A stretch of DNA of 49,645 nt. Origin: Nocardia seriolae NBRC 15557 (GTDB lineage Bacteria > Actinomycetota > Actinomycetes > Mycobacteriales > Mycobacteriaceae). The DNA lies in contig NZ_BJWY01000042.1 in the NCBI RefSeq assembly GCF_007990715.1, forward strand, positions 1-49,645. Direction: 5' to 3'. Both the position numbers and the translations under genes were made by a program. The notes beneath the pieces were generated by a model. That model did no database searches. It saw nothing but the letters and a program-made list of their open reading frames with translations, and was not told the origin of the DNA. Every line of letters begins with the position of its first letter. The first letter of the stretch is position 1. Below are positions 26,921 to 35,028 of this stretch, in pieces.

Positions 26921-27122
26921 CGCGTGGCGGCATACCGCCGGGACCACCGTTGGGTCCGCGCTGCGGGCCACCGGCCCCGGGGCCGGGCTGCCGGGCGCCG
27001 GGCGGCGGGCCTGCCGGTCGCGCTCCACCTCCCTGCGCTTGCGGCGGGTAGCCGCCGGGGCCGGGTTGCGAACCGCCACGGGGGCGGCCGCCGTGCGGTC
27101 CGTCGTCATAGGGCGATGTCAC
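26921..27122 (-). other. Likely 5' part of ponA1, joined by a one-base frame change
   Basis: From GTG 27122 (ggag 8 bases upstream) the minus strand encodes VTSPYDDGPHGGRPRGGSQP and further Gly/Pro-rich sequence ending MPPRGPN near 26921, then drifts into Arg-rich nonsense. The ponA1 frame takes up the same Gly/Pro/Arg style immediately (RQPPRGPMPPQGGQ). Adding one C to the gggccc run at about 26919-26925 would join them. This is either an assembly error in a GC-rich run or a real frameshift in a dispensable cytoplasmic tail. Confidence 0.65.
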
Positions 27123-27236
27123 AGCCTGGCTCTCCAATAACTACTCGATACGGTCCGGTCCTGGTGGCTCGATGCGGTCACGCGCGCATCGCGGCGGGCA
27201 CGGCGCGCCCGCTGGATCAGCAGTCGACGTGGCCTC

Positions 27237-27650
27237 TCACTCGGCGGCCGTGCGGCGGGCGCCGCTGCGGCGGCGTCCCGTCGGTGCGGGCGCCAGGCCC
27301 AGCACATAGGACTGCACCAGATGATTCCAACTGCAGGTCCGGCACACCTCGACCACATGCACCGAGAACTCTTCGCGAGACTCGGCCATCCGGACCAACT
27401 CTTCCGGCGTGCGGGCGGATCCCGCGGCGGGCCCGAGCCCATCGCCGAAGACCCACGATACGAGAGTCAACTGCTCTTTCCTGCAGATAGGGCATGTGAC
27501 CTCGCTCCCCCGCCCGTGGAACTTCGCCGCCCGCAACAGGTACGGATTCGCATCGCACACCTCCGCGACCGCGACCCGCCCCGCGTACACGTCGGCGAGC
27601 AGCGACCGACGCCGGAGCGCATAGTCCACTACCTGCCGCTGTATTCGCAC
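27237..27650 (-). CDS. DUF5318 family zinc-motif protein
   Basis: The 137-aa protein begins at GTG 27650 (VRIQRQVVDYALRRRSLLAD), which matches the length and start of the mycobacterial gene beside ponA1 (Rv0049-like). Two Cys pairs, CPICRKEQLTLVSWVFGD and CRTCSWNHLV, probably bind one zinc ion. A longer frame up to 27803 overlaps the padR control region and is rejected. Function unknown; conserved only in actinobacteria as far as I know. Its position upstream of ponA1 on the same strand suggests a cell-envelope link. Confidence 0.88.
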   Translation of the reverse strand: MRIQRQVVDYALRRRSLLADVYAGRVAVAEVCDANPYLLRAAKFHGRGSEVTCPICRKEQLTLVSWVFGDGLGPAAGSARTPEELVRMAESREEFSVHVVEVCRTCSWNHLVQSYVLGLAPAPTGRRRSGARRTAAE

Positions 27651-27746
27651 GCGACCCAGAGTACTTGCGGCCCCCGACCGCCCGCACGCCCCAAGGCGAC
27701 TCTCACGGAATCTCCACAAGTGCCGCATCGCGTGAACGCGCGCAGA

Positions 27747-27767
27747 ACTATATCGGCGCGATATAGT
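27747..27767. promoter_or_regulatory. 21-bp palindrome, probable PadR operator
   Basis: The arms actatatcg and cgatatagt are perfect inverted repeats around gcg, in a 175-bp divergent region between DUF5318 and padR. The AT-rich palindrome stands out in GC-rich DNA and fits the TATATC-type sites bound by PadR dimers. It lies 59 bp before the padR start, so autoregulation of padR-ino1 is likely. Confidence 0.7.
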
Positions 27768-27825
27768 TTGGAACTGCATCCATCGGTTAGGTTCGCAACA
27801 CACAACAGTCAGGAGGTGAAGCCCG

Positions 27826-28383
27826 GTGCTGGAACTGGCGATCCTCGGGCTGCTCCTCGAATCACCGATGCACGGCTACGAGTTGCGTAAGCGACTCACC
27901 GGTCTGCTCGGCCCTTTCCGGGCCTTCTCCTACGGGTCGCTGTATCCGACCCTGCGGCGCATGCAGTCCGACGGCCTCATCGCGGAGGAGAGTCCGCAGG
28001 GATTGGCCACCCGCCGTGCGCGGCGGGTCTACCAACTGACTGAGCCCGGCCGCGAGCGGTTCGCCGAACTGCTCGCCGACACCGGGCCGCAGAACTACAC
28101 CGACGACGGCTTCGGCGTTCATCTGGCCTTCTTCAGCCGCACCCCCGCGGAAGCGCGGATGCGAATCCTGGAGGGGCGGCGGAGGCAGGTCGAGGAGCGC
28201 CGAGAAGGACTGCGGGAAGCCATAAAGCGCGCCAGCGGGCAACTGGACCGCTATACCCGCCAGCTCCATCAACTCGGTCTCGAATCAAGCGAGCGCGAAG
28301 TGCGCTGGCTCAACGAGTTGATTGCCGCAGAGCAATCGACGAAGGCGGCACCACAGAAAGAGGGAAATATCGGCCATGAGTGA
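27826..28383 (+). CDS. PadR family transcriptional regulator
   Basis: The 185-aa protein has the PadR winged helix ([20 protein letters not shown], then [19 protein letters not shown]) and a Vir-type C-terminal dimerisation helix pair with [23 protein letters not shown] 27826 follows aggaggtgaagccc. Its stop lies inside ino1 (8-bp overlap), so both are translated from one mRNA; the perfect palindrome upstream is the likely site. In mycobacteria the same pair occurs (Rv0047c/ino1). It probably controls inositol, and so phosphatidylinositol and mycothiol, supply. Confidence 0.92.
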   Translation: MLELAILGLLLESPMHGYELRKRLTGLLGPFRAFSYGSLYPTLRRMQSDGLIAEESPQGLATRRARRVYQLTEPGRERFAELLADTGPQNYTDDGFGVHLAFFSRTPAEARMRILEGRRRQVEERREGLREAIKRASGQLDRYTRQLHQLGLESSEREVRWLNELIAAEQSTKAAPQKEGNIGHE

Positions 28384-29473
28384 GATCAACACCGAAGTAC
28401 GGGTGGCCATCGTCGGCGTGGGCAACTGCGCGTCTTCCCTGGTTCAGGGCGTGCAGTACTACAAGGACGCCGACGAGGATTCGACGGTCCCCGGTCTCAT
28501 GCACGTGAAGTTCGGTCCCTACCACGTCCGCGATGTGAAGTTCGTCGCCGCGTTCGACGTCGACGCCAAGAAGGTCGGCTTCGACCTGTCCGACGCGATC
28601 AACGCCAGCGAGAACAACACCATCAAGATCTCCGACGTGCCGCCGTCGGGTATCACCGTGCAGCGCGGTCCGACGCTGGACGGCATCGGCAAGTACTACG
28701 CGCAGACCATCGAGCTGTCCGAGGCCGAGCCGGTCGACGTGGTGCAGGTCCTGAAGGACAACAAGGTCGATGTCCTGGTGTCCTACCTTCCGGTCGGTTC
28801 GGAAGAGGCCGACAAGTTCTACGCGCAGTGCGCCATCGACGCGGGCGTGGCCTTCGTCAACGCGCTGCCGGTGTTCATCGCCTCCGACCCGGTCTGGGCC
28901 CAGAAGTTCGTCGACGCGGGCATCCCGATCGTCGGCGACGACATCAAGTCCCAGGTCGGCGCGACCATCACCCACCGCGTGATGGCCAAGCTGTTCGAGG
29001 ACCGCGGCGTCGTGCTGGACCGCACCTACCAGCTCAATGTCGGCGGCAACATGGACTTCAAGAACATGCTCGAGCGCGAGCGGCTGGAGTCCAAGAAGGT
29101 CTCCAAGACCCAGGCCGTGACCTCCAACCTCGAGGGTCCCCTCGCGGGCAAGGTGCACGACCGCAACGTGCACATCGGCCCGTCGGACTACGTGGAGTGG
29201 CTCGACGACCGCAAGTGGGCCTACGTCCGGCTCGAGGGCCGTGCCTTCGGCGACGTGCCGCTGAACCTGGAGTACAAGCTTGAGGTGTGGGACTCGCCGA
29301 ACTCGGCGGGCATCATCATCGACGCGGTGCGCGCGGCCAAGATCGCCAAGGATCGCGGCATCGGCGGACCCGTCATCCCGGCCTCGGCCTACCTGATGAA
29401 GTCCCCGCCGAAGCAGCTCGCGGACGACGTCGCCCGCGCTCAGCTGGAAGCGTTCATCATCGGGGCCGAGTAA
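28376..29473 (+). CDS. ino1: Inositol-3-phosphate synthase
   Basis: The enzyme turns glucose-6-phosphate into inositol-3-phosphate with bound NAD+, the first step to phosphatidylinositol, PIMs and mycothiol. The 365-aa product is of the short actinobacterial type. The NAD site is [17 protein letters not shown] near residue 10. Other conserved parts are [31 protein letters not shown] and [13 protein letters not shown] with the catalytic Lys region. ATG 28376 overlaps padR; the longer frame lacks a ribosome site. A strong terminator follows. Confidence 0.96.
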   Translation: MSEINTEVRVAIVGVGNCASSLVQGVQYYKDADEDSTVPGLMHVKFGPYHVRDVKFVAAFDVDAKKVGFDLSDAINASENNTIKISDVPPSGITVQRGPTLDGIGKYYAQTIELSEAEPVDVVQVLKDNKVDVLVSYLPVGSEEADKFYAQCAIDAGVAFVNALPVFIASDPVWAQKFVDAGIPIVGDDIKSQVGATITHRVMAKLFEDRGVVLDRTYQLNVGGNMDFKNMLERERLESKKVSKTQAVTSNLEGPLAGKVHDRNVHIGPSDYVEWLDDRKWAYVRLEGRAFGDVPLNLEYKLEVWDSPNSAGIIIDAVRAAKIAKDRGIGGPVIPASAYLMKSPPKQLADDVARAQLEAFIIGAE

Positions 29474-29488
29474 GACTCCCGGAACGTG

Positions 29489-29521
29489 AAGGGCGGCATC
29501 GCGAATAGCGATGCCGCCCTT
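29489..29521. terminator. Bidirectional hairpin terminator after ino1
   Basis: A perfect 14-bp stem (aagggcggcatcgc with gcgatgccgccctt) around a 5-base loop stands 15 bp after the ino1 stop and 12 bp from the end of the convergent GyrI-like gene. A short t-stretch follows on each side (tttg on +, ttcacg on -), so it may serve both genes. Confidence 0.82.
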
Positions 29522-29533
29522 TGTCGTTCGATC

Positions 29534-29959
29534 TCAGTCGAGGGAGACGTACACCTCGACCGAGGTCGGTCCGGTGTAGCGCTCGATCTCCGCGGTGTGC
29601 GAGCGGGTGATCGTCCCCGCGTTCTCGGCCTTGGCGACCTTGGCCCACGCGGTGCGCAAAAGATCGTAAGGCTTGTCCGACACAACGAATTTCGCGTAGC
29701 GGCCCGCCGGGATGCGGGTCACCACATCGCCGGTGTCGAGGTCGGCCAGGCCCGAAAGCTGGTATCCCAGAACGGCTACCGCGTGATCGTTCTGGCCGAT
29801 GTAGGCGGCCACGCGCTCGGCCTTCTTCTCGCGGGCCAGGTAGCGGTCCCAGGTGAAGTTGACCAGATCCAGGTCGCGGGCGGTGACCTCGCGGCCCGCC
29901 AGGGGGATGGTCAGGCCGCCGACCAGGAACTCCTCCAGGGTGATGATCTCGAAGTCCAC
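29534..29959 (-). CDS. GyrI-like / AraC effector-binding domain protein
   Basis: The 141-aa product is a stand-alone ligand-binding domain of the GyrI/SOUL-like superfamily. It ends in the typical pattern IPAGRYAKFVVSDKPYDLLR and IERYTGPTSVEVYVSLD. No DNA-binding part is attached. GTG 29959 with ggggag upstream is used. It follows a paralogue at 29970-30425 by 10 bp, so the two form an operon. Possible roles are binding of small hydrophobic compounds or detoxification; not known. Confidence 0.8.
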   Translation of the reverse strand: MDFEIITLEEFLVGGLTIPLAGREVTARDLDLVNFTWDRYLAREKKAERVAAYIGQNDHAVAVLGYQLSGLADLDTGDVVTRIPAGRYAKFVVSDKPYDLLRTAWAKVAKAENAGTITRSHTAEIERYTGPTSVEVYVSLD

Positions 29960-29969
29960 AGCAGCTCCC

Positions 29970-30425
29970 CTACCCCTCGGCGCTGGGATCCAGCGCGACG
30001 AAAACCTCTACCGTCCGGTTGTCCGGATAGTGCTCGAAATCTCCGGTGTACGCGCGCACCAAGGTACCGGCCGCCTCGAGGTCCCAGACCGTGCGCCAGA
30101 TCGACACGATGATATCGCCGAGATTGTCGCCGGTGCGAATGAAGCGGGCGAATTTACCGGCCGGGATACGAGCGAGTACATCCCCGGGCAATAGGTCGTC
30201 CAGCTTCTTGCATTCGTAGCCGACGATATGCGTCAGATACGAACCGATCTCGGGTGCGTGATCCACATACGCGGTCGCGGGCGGACCGGGCAGATCGCGT
30301 GCCATATTGTGCTTCCAGGCCTCCTGGACCTTCGCGCGGCGCGGTCCTTCGACCGCGAGTGCCGGGCTGCGTAGCACCGTTCCGGCTACCAGCGTTTCGT
30401 GGCGTTCAACGACATTGAAATCCAC
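29970..30425 (-). CDS. GyrI-like / AraC effector-binding domain protein, paralogue
   Basis: The 151-aa product shares layout and end motif with its downstream neighbour (IPAGKFARFIRTGDNLGDII, FEHYPDNRTVEVFVALD). GTG 30425 follows agggg at about 10 bases. A longer frame reaches 30566, but its start region is not domain-like. The pair most likely arose by tandem duplication, then diverged, and could act as a heterodimer, since these domains often dimerise. Confidence 0.78.
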   Translation of the reverse strand: MDFNVVERHETLVAGTVLRSPALAVEGPRRAKVQEAWKHNMARDLPGPPATAYVDHAPEIGSYLTHIVGYECKKLDDLLPGDVLARIPAGKFARFIRTGDNLGDIIVSIWRTVWDLEAAGTLVRAYTGDFEHYPDNRTVEVFVALDPSAEG

Positions 30426-30740
30426 CGGCGTCGCCCCTATGTCTCGTGCTGTCTCCGACCCCACCCTGCTCCCAACCCGCATCCTGCCACCGACCCCCGG
30501 AGTCATTGAAGCCGGTAGCGGTCTCCACAATATCCGTGGCCGACCATAAGTGGGCACAGTAGCCACGAAACATGATCAACAGGACATCACAATGCCGCCT
30601 CCCCGGGCCTTCAGCGCCCGGCTGAGAGCCGTCGGAGTCGTGCACGCGTGCCGACGGTCGGGAGCCGAATCCATTTTGGACGTACCCGGGGAGTTACCCC
30701 GACCGTCGCGAAATCAGTTGCCGCCTTGGCATACGCAACC
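30426..30740. other. Intergenic region with no gene seen
   Basis: About 315 bp upstream of the GyrI-like pair. It should hold their promoter. A ccgtcgg...ccgacgg inverted repeat (about 30630-30660) is present, as well as a less GC-rich patch at 30560-30600. I see no coding potential or RNA gene. Confidence 0.4.
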
Positions 30741-32960
30741 CTATCCGGGCACAGGGATACTGAGGCCGGGGAAGATTTCCACCTCCTTTGGAGTGGGGGC
30801 AGGGGGGATGACGAGGACCGGCTCTTGTTGGGGGGCCGCGGGGCCGGGGTTGAGGATGTCGTAATTGCCGTTGCCGGGCGGCATTCCGGCGATTTGTTCG
30901 GGGTTGGGGAATTGGTCCACGGGGGTGGCTTCGAGGGCGGTGTCCATGGTTTGTTTCCACAGGTCGGCGGGCAGGCCGGAACCGTAGATGGCCGCGCCGC
31001 GGGCGGTGCGGATGGGTTGGGACTGTTCGGTTCCCACCCAGACCGCGGTCGAGAGCGCGGGGGTGAAGCCGACCATCCAGGCGTCCTTGTTCTGGCCGGT
31101 GCTGCCGAGCTGGGTGGTGCCGGTCTTGGCGGCCGACGGGCGGCCGCCGGCCAGATTGTGACCGTTGGAGTAGGCGGCGATGGGCAGCATGGCCTGGGTC
31201 ACAGTGTCGGCGACCACGGTTTGGATGCGCTGCTCGGACTTGCGCGGGTCCTTGCCGCGGTCGAGCAGCACGCGGCCGTCGCCGGTGAGCACCTTCTGCA
31301 CGAAGTACGGAGCGCGGTAGGCGCCGGAGGCAGCCAGGGTGGCGTAGGCCGAGGCCATGTCGATGGGCCGCACCGAGTACGCGCCCAGCACGATGGCGGG
31401 CAGCGGCGGGCCGCCGTCCTCGGTGAGCGTCTTGCCCGGCACGCCCGGGATCTGATCGGGGATACCGGCCTGATGTGCCGCATTGGCAATGGCTTTCGGG
31501 CCCTCGAACAGGCTTTGCGACAGGCGGTAGAAGCTGGTGTTGAGCGAGCGTTTGAACGCCTCGCCCAGCGAGCAGGTGCCGCAGGACTCGCCGCCCACGT
31601 TCTGGATCTTCTCGCCGTTCACCGTGAGCGGTTCGCTGTCGAGCTTGTAGGACAGCGGAATACCCTGCTCCAGCGCGGCCAGCACCGCGAAAGTCTTGAA
31701 GGCGGAACCGGTTTGCAGCGGGGCCTGCGCGAAGTCGAAGCCGATGCCGTCGGGGCCGCCGTAGTAGGCGCGCACCGCGCCCGAGCGCGGGTCGATCGAC
31801 ACCACGGCGGTGCGCAATTCGCCGGGCTGCCCGCCCAGCACGTTCCCGACCGCGTTCAGCGCGCCCTGCTGGGCCTTGGCGTCGATGGTCGTGATGATCT
31901 GCAGCGCACCGGTGTTCAGCTCGTGCTCGCTGATGCCGGAGGCGCGCAGCTCGCGCAGCACCTGGGCGCGGATCAGCCCCTCGGGACCGCGCGGGGTGCT
32001 GTCGTCCACCTCGGTGACCGGCACGATGTTCGGGAATACGGTGGCCGCGCGCTCATTACGGTTCAGCACGCGCATCCCCACCATGCCGTCGAGCACGTAG
32101 GCCCAGCGGGCCCGCAGCTGGTCGAGATGGTTCTCCGGGTCCAGCAGGGACGGGGTGCGGATCACCGAGGCCAGCACCGCGCCCTCGGCCAGCGTCAGTT
32201 CGGGGGTGGCCTTGCCGAAGTACGCCTTGGCCGCGGCCGAGATGCCGTACGCGCCGCGACCGTAGTAGATGGTGTTGAGGTAGGCGGCGAGAATGTCGTC
32301 CTTGCTCCATTCGCGGGCCATCTTGGCGGAGATGATGAGCTCGCGCATCTTGCGGCTGAGCGTGCGTTCGGAACTGAGGAAGGCGTTCTTCACGTACTGC
32401 TGGGTGATCGTGGAGCCGCCGCCCGCGTCGTCGCGGCCGAGCAGGTTGTCGCGGGCCGCGCGCAGGAACGCGGAGGTGGAATAGCCGGGGTTGGTGTAGA
32501 AGTCGCGGTCCTCGGCCGAGAGCACCGCCAGCCGCACCGGCTCGGGCACGTCGGCCAGCGGCACCGGCACCCGATTGCCTTCGGGCGGAACGACCTTCGC
32601 GATGACGGTATTGCCATCGGAGGTGAGGATGGTGGCGATCTGGTTGGTCTGCACCGTATTCGGGTCGGGGATCTCCGCGCTCCAGTAGGCGATGCCCATG
32701 AGCGTGGTCGGCATGACCACCAGCACCAGGAACAGCGCCAGGATCAGCCGCCGGATGCGCTGGCCGCGGGTGCGGCGCGGGCGCAGGGACGGCTCGGGCT
32801 GCCTGGGGGCCTTGGGCGGCTTGGCGCGTCGCCGCGGGCGGCTGTGCGATGGGTGTGCCTGCCGCCGGGCGGCCGCGTTCGCGAGCTCGTTCCACCCCGC
32901 CTCGGTCCCGTACGGTGCCGGTTCGCCGCGACGTCGCTTACGGGACGAGCTCACGAGCAT
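30741..32960 (-). CDS. Second class A penicillin-binding protein (transglycosylase/transpeptidase)
   Basis: This 739-aa bifunctional cell-wall synthase has a basic cytoplasmic tail of about 70 residues and one anchor (LILALFLVLVVMPTTLMGIA). The GT51 domain shows AEDRDFYTNPGYS and GGSTITQQYVKNAF. The transpeptidase shows SAFK (SxxK), SLN and KTGT. Only about 45 residues follow the transpeptidase, ending IFPGLSIPVPG, a string also found near the end of PonA1 (ILPGITIPVPG). The ribosome site aaggag touches ATG 32960, so GTG 32954 may be the true start. It is a clear paralogue of PonA1 (24.3-27.1 kb), probably a PonA2-like or extra copy. It lacks the PASTA domain of mycobacterial PonA2. Confidence 0.93.
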   Translation of the reverse strand: MLVSSSRKRRRGEPAPYGTEAGWNELANAAARRQAHPSHSRPRRRAKPPKAPRQPEPSLRPRRTRGQRIRRLILALFLVLVVMPTTLMGIAYWSAEIPDPNTVQTNQIATILTSDGNTVIAKVVPPEGNRVPVPLADVPEPVRLAVLSAEDRDFYTNPGYSTSAFLRAARDNLLGRDDAGGGSTITQQYVKNAFLSSERTLSRKMRELIISAKMAREWSKDDILAAYLNTIYYGRGAYGISAAAKAYFGKATPELTLAEGAVLASVIRTPSLLDPENHLDQLRARWAYVLDGMVGMRVLNRNERAATVFPNIVPVTEVDDSTPRGPEGLIRAQVLRELRASGISEHELNTGALQIITTIDAKAQQGALNAVGNVLGGQPGELRTAVVSIDPRSGAVRAYYGGPDGIGFDFAQAPLQTGSAFKTFAVLAALEQGIPLSYKLDSEPLTVNGEKIQNVGGESCGTCSLGEAFKRSLNTSFYRLSQSLFEGPKAIANAAHQAGIPDQIPGVPGKTLTEDGGPPLPAIVLGAYSVRPIDMASAYATLAASGAYRAPYFVQKVLTGDGRVLLDRGKDPRKSEQRIQTVVADTVTQAMLPIAAYSNGHNLAGGRPSAAKTGTTQLGSTGQNKDAWMVGFTPALSTAVWVGTEQSQPIRTARGAAIYGSGLPADLWKQTMDTALEATPVDQFPNPEQIAGMPPGNGNYDILNPGPAAPQQEPVLVIPPAPTPKEVEIFPGLSIPVPG

Positions 32961-33055
32961 CTCCTTCCGGAGCGTCGAAAAAGCTGGTGTCAGGGGACGA
33001 TCGCCGGGGACCGACCCGCGGCGCGACCCATGCTAATCGACGTTACCGGGTGCCC

Positions 33056-33949
33056 CTAGCTCTTCACGCCGCCCGCGGTGAGGCCGGAGATGATGCGGCG
33101 CTGGAACAGCAGCACCATGATGACCAGCGGGATGGTGACGATGGTGCCCGCGGCCATGATCGCGCCGTAGGGCGGCACCTTCGACCCGTTGTTGCCGCCG
33201 AAGTGCGCGACCGCCACTGTCACCGGCGCGGTGGCGTCCGAGGACAGCAGGTTGGCCAGCAGGAATTCGTTGACCGCCGCGATGAAGGCCAGGATGGCGG
33301 TGGTGAAAACGGCCGGCGCGGCCAGCGGCAGCATGATCAGCCGGAAGGCCTGGAAGCGGGACGCGCCGTCGATGCGGGCGGCTTCCTCCAGCTCCCACGG
33401 CAGTTCGCTGAAGAACGAGGACAGGATGTAGACCGTCATCGGCAGCACGAACGAGATGTTCGGAATGATCATCGCCTGGTAGTGCCCGTACCAGCCGAGG
33501 TCGGTGAACAGCTGGAACAGCGGCGTCGCCAGCACCACGACCGGGAACATCGACGCCGACAGGATCAGCCCCGACACCAGGTACTTGCCGCGGAAGGTCA
33601 GGCGGGCCAATGCGTACGCGGCCATGACGCCGAGCAGCAGCGCGATCGCCGTGGTGGCCGCGCCGATGATGACGCTGTTGCCCAGTGCGCGAGCGAAATT
33701 GGTGCCGCGGCTGGTGTCGAAGGCGGTGCGGAAGTTCTCCAGCGTCAGATGGGTCGGCCACGGGGTGTTGTCGAAGATGTAGGCCGGGCTGCGCAGCGCG
33801 GTGACGACCATCCAGTAGAACGGCGCCAGACCCCAGACCAGCACGATCAGCGCGCCCAGGTAGACCTTGCCCGAGGTGAGCCGCTTGCCCCACGAGACCG
33901 CTTGCCGCACCGGCTTGTTCGCCGTTTCGTCGATGGCGTTCGTGCTCAT
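33056..33949 (-). CDS. Carbohydrate ABC transporter permease (SugB/MalG type)
   Basis: The 297-aa inner-membrane permease has about six spans and the ATPase-contact EAA motif EEAARIDGASRFQAFRLIMLP (residues 188-208). It pairs with the upstream permease (33949-34983), overlapping its stop by one base (TGATG). With the lipoprotein at 35029-36333 it forms a sugar importer; the set resembles LpqY-SugA-SugB, which recycles trehalose in mycobacteria, but the substrate is not proven. No ATPase gene follows, unlike the mycobacterial operon. Confidence 0.92.
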   Translation of the reverse strand: MSTNAIDETANKPVRQAVSWGKRLTSGKVYLGALIVLVWGLAPFYWMVVTALRSPAYIFDNTPWPTHLTLENFRTAFDTSRGTNFARALGNSVIIGAATTAIALLLGVMAAYALARLTFRGKYLVSGLILSASMFPVVVLATPLFQLFTDLGWYGHYQAMIIPNISFVLPMTVYILSSFFSELPWELEEAARIDGASRFQAFRLIMLPLAAPAVFTTAILAFIAAVNEFLLANLLSSDATAPVTVAVAHFGGNNGSKVPPYGAIMAAGTIVTIPLVIMVLLFQRRIISGLTAGGVKS

Positions 33950-34983
33950 CAGTGCGCCTCCCGCTGTTCTTCCTGGGTGCGAACGGCGTTGGCGCCCAAT
34001 CCCTTCACCAGCACGAACGCGACCGCGAAGATGAGCAGGAAGGTGATCACCGACAGCGCCGACGCGCTGTTGGCGCCGGAGCGGGACTGCTCCACCACCA
34101 GCATCGAGATGGTGCGGGTGGCCCCGAGGTTCTGGGTCATGATGGCGGGCAGGTCGTACAGGCGCAGCGCGTCCATGGTGCGGAACAGCACCGCGACCAG
34201 CAGCGCGGGCTTGAGCAGCGGCATGGTGATGTGCCGGAACCGCTGCCAGGCGGACGCGCCGTCCACCCGGGCGGCCTCGTACACGTCGCCCGGAATCACC
34301 TGCAGCCCGGCCAGAATCAGCAGCGCCATGAACGGCGTGGTCTTCCAGACGTCGGCGATGATGACCGCGAAGCGGGCGGGCCAGCCGTCGGTGGTCCACA
34401 CGATGTGGGTGCCGAACACCCGGTTCACCACGCCGTCGTACTGGAACATGAACTCCCACAACCGCGCCGTGACCGCGGTGGGAATGGCCCACGGGATCAG
34501 CACGGCCGCGCGCAGCAGGGCCCGGCCCTTGAAGGTCTTGCCCATGATCATGGCCATGCCCAGGCCGATGGTGGCCTCGAGAGTGACGGTGATGACCGTG
34601 AAGAACAGCGTCACGCCCACGGCGGCCCAGAATTCGGAGCCGCCGTTGCCGGTGGGGCAGGACACCGTCTCGCCGAGCGAGTTGGTGCACTGCTGCAGCA
34701 GCCAGTGCGTGTAGTTGCTGAATCCGGCGCCGCCGCCCTCCACGAACATGCCCGTGGACTTGTCGATGCCGGCGTCCTTCTGGAAGGACATGATCACGGC
34801 GCGAACCACCGGGTATCCGACCACCACGGCCAGTGCCAGCAGCACCGGCGTGACGAACAGCCACGCCCGGGCGGTCAGGCCGAGGAACGGCTCGCGCCGC
34901 TTCGGTGCGACCTTTCGCGGCTCGGGCGTGATGTTCGGTTGGGACACTTCGGATTCCACGGTCGCTCCCGGAGGACGTGACAC
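33949..34983 (-). CDS. Carbohydrate ABC transporter permease (SugA/MalF type)
   Basis: The 344-aa permease has a cytoplasmic head of about 35 residues, the first span at LFVTPVLLALAVVVGYPVV, and the EAA motif YEAARVDGASAWQRFRHITMP. A loop of about 60 residues after the first span contains two Cys (QQC, VSC) and may sit near the binding protein. GTG 34983 has aggagaag upstream. It lies between the binding lipoprotein and the second permease, all on the minus strand in order. Confidence 0.92.
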   Translation of the reverse strand: MSRPPGATVESEVSQPNITPEPRKVAPKRREPFLGLTARAWLFVTPVLLALAVVVGYPVVRAVIMSFQKDAGIDKSTGMFVEGGGAGFSNYTHWLLQQCTNSLGETVSCPTGNGGSEFWAAVGVTLFFTVITVTLEATIGLGMAMIMGKTFKGRALLRAAVLIPWAIPTAVTARLWEFMFQYDGVVNRVFGTHIVWTTDGWPARFAVIIADVWKTTPFMALLILAGLQVIPGDVYEAARVDGASAWQRFRHITMPLLKPALLVAVLFRTMDALRLYDLPAIMTQNLGATRTISMLVVEQSRSGANSASALSVITFLLIFAVAFVLVKGLGANAVRTQEEQREAH

Positions 34984-35028
34984 CTTTACTCTTCTCCTAC
35001 GGGGGTGGGCTCGGCTTGCGAGTACACC

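Noticed and set aside
30630..30665. ccgtcgg/ccgacgg inverted repeat as a terminator or riboswitch
   Set aside because: Seven-base arms with a 15-base loop are expected by chance in this composition, and no T-run follows.
30648..33059. Open frame of about 800 codons on the plus strand
   Set aside because: It is antisense to the second penicillin-binding protein, has Gly/Arg/His-rich composition without domains, and is explained by GC-rich codon bias.
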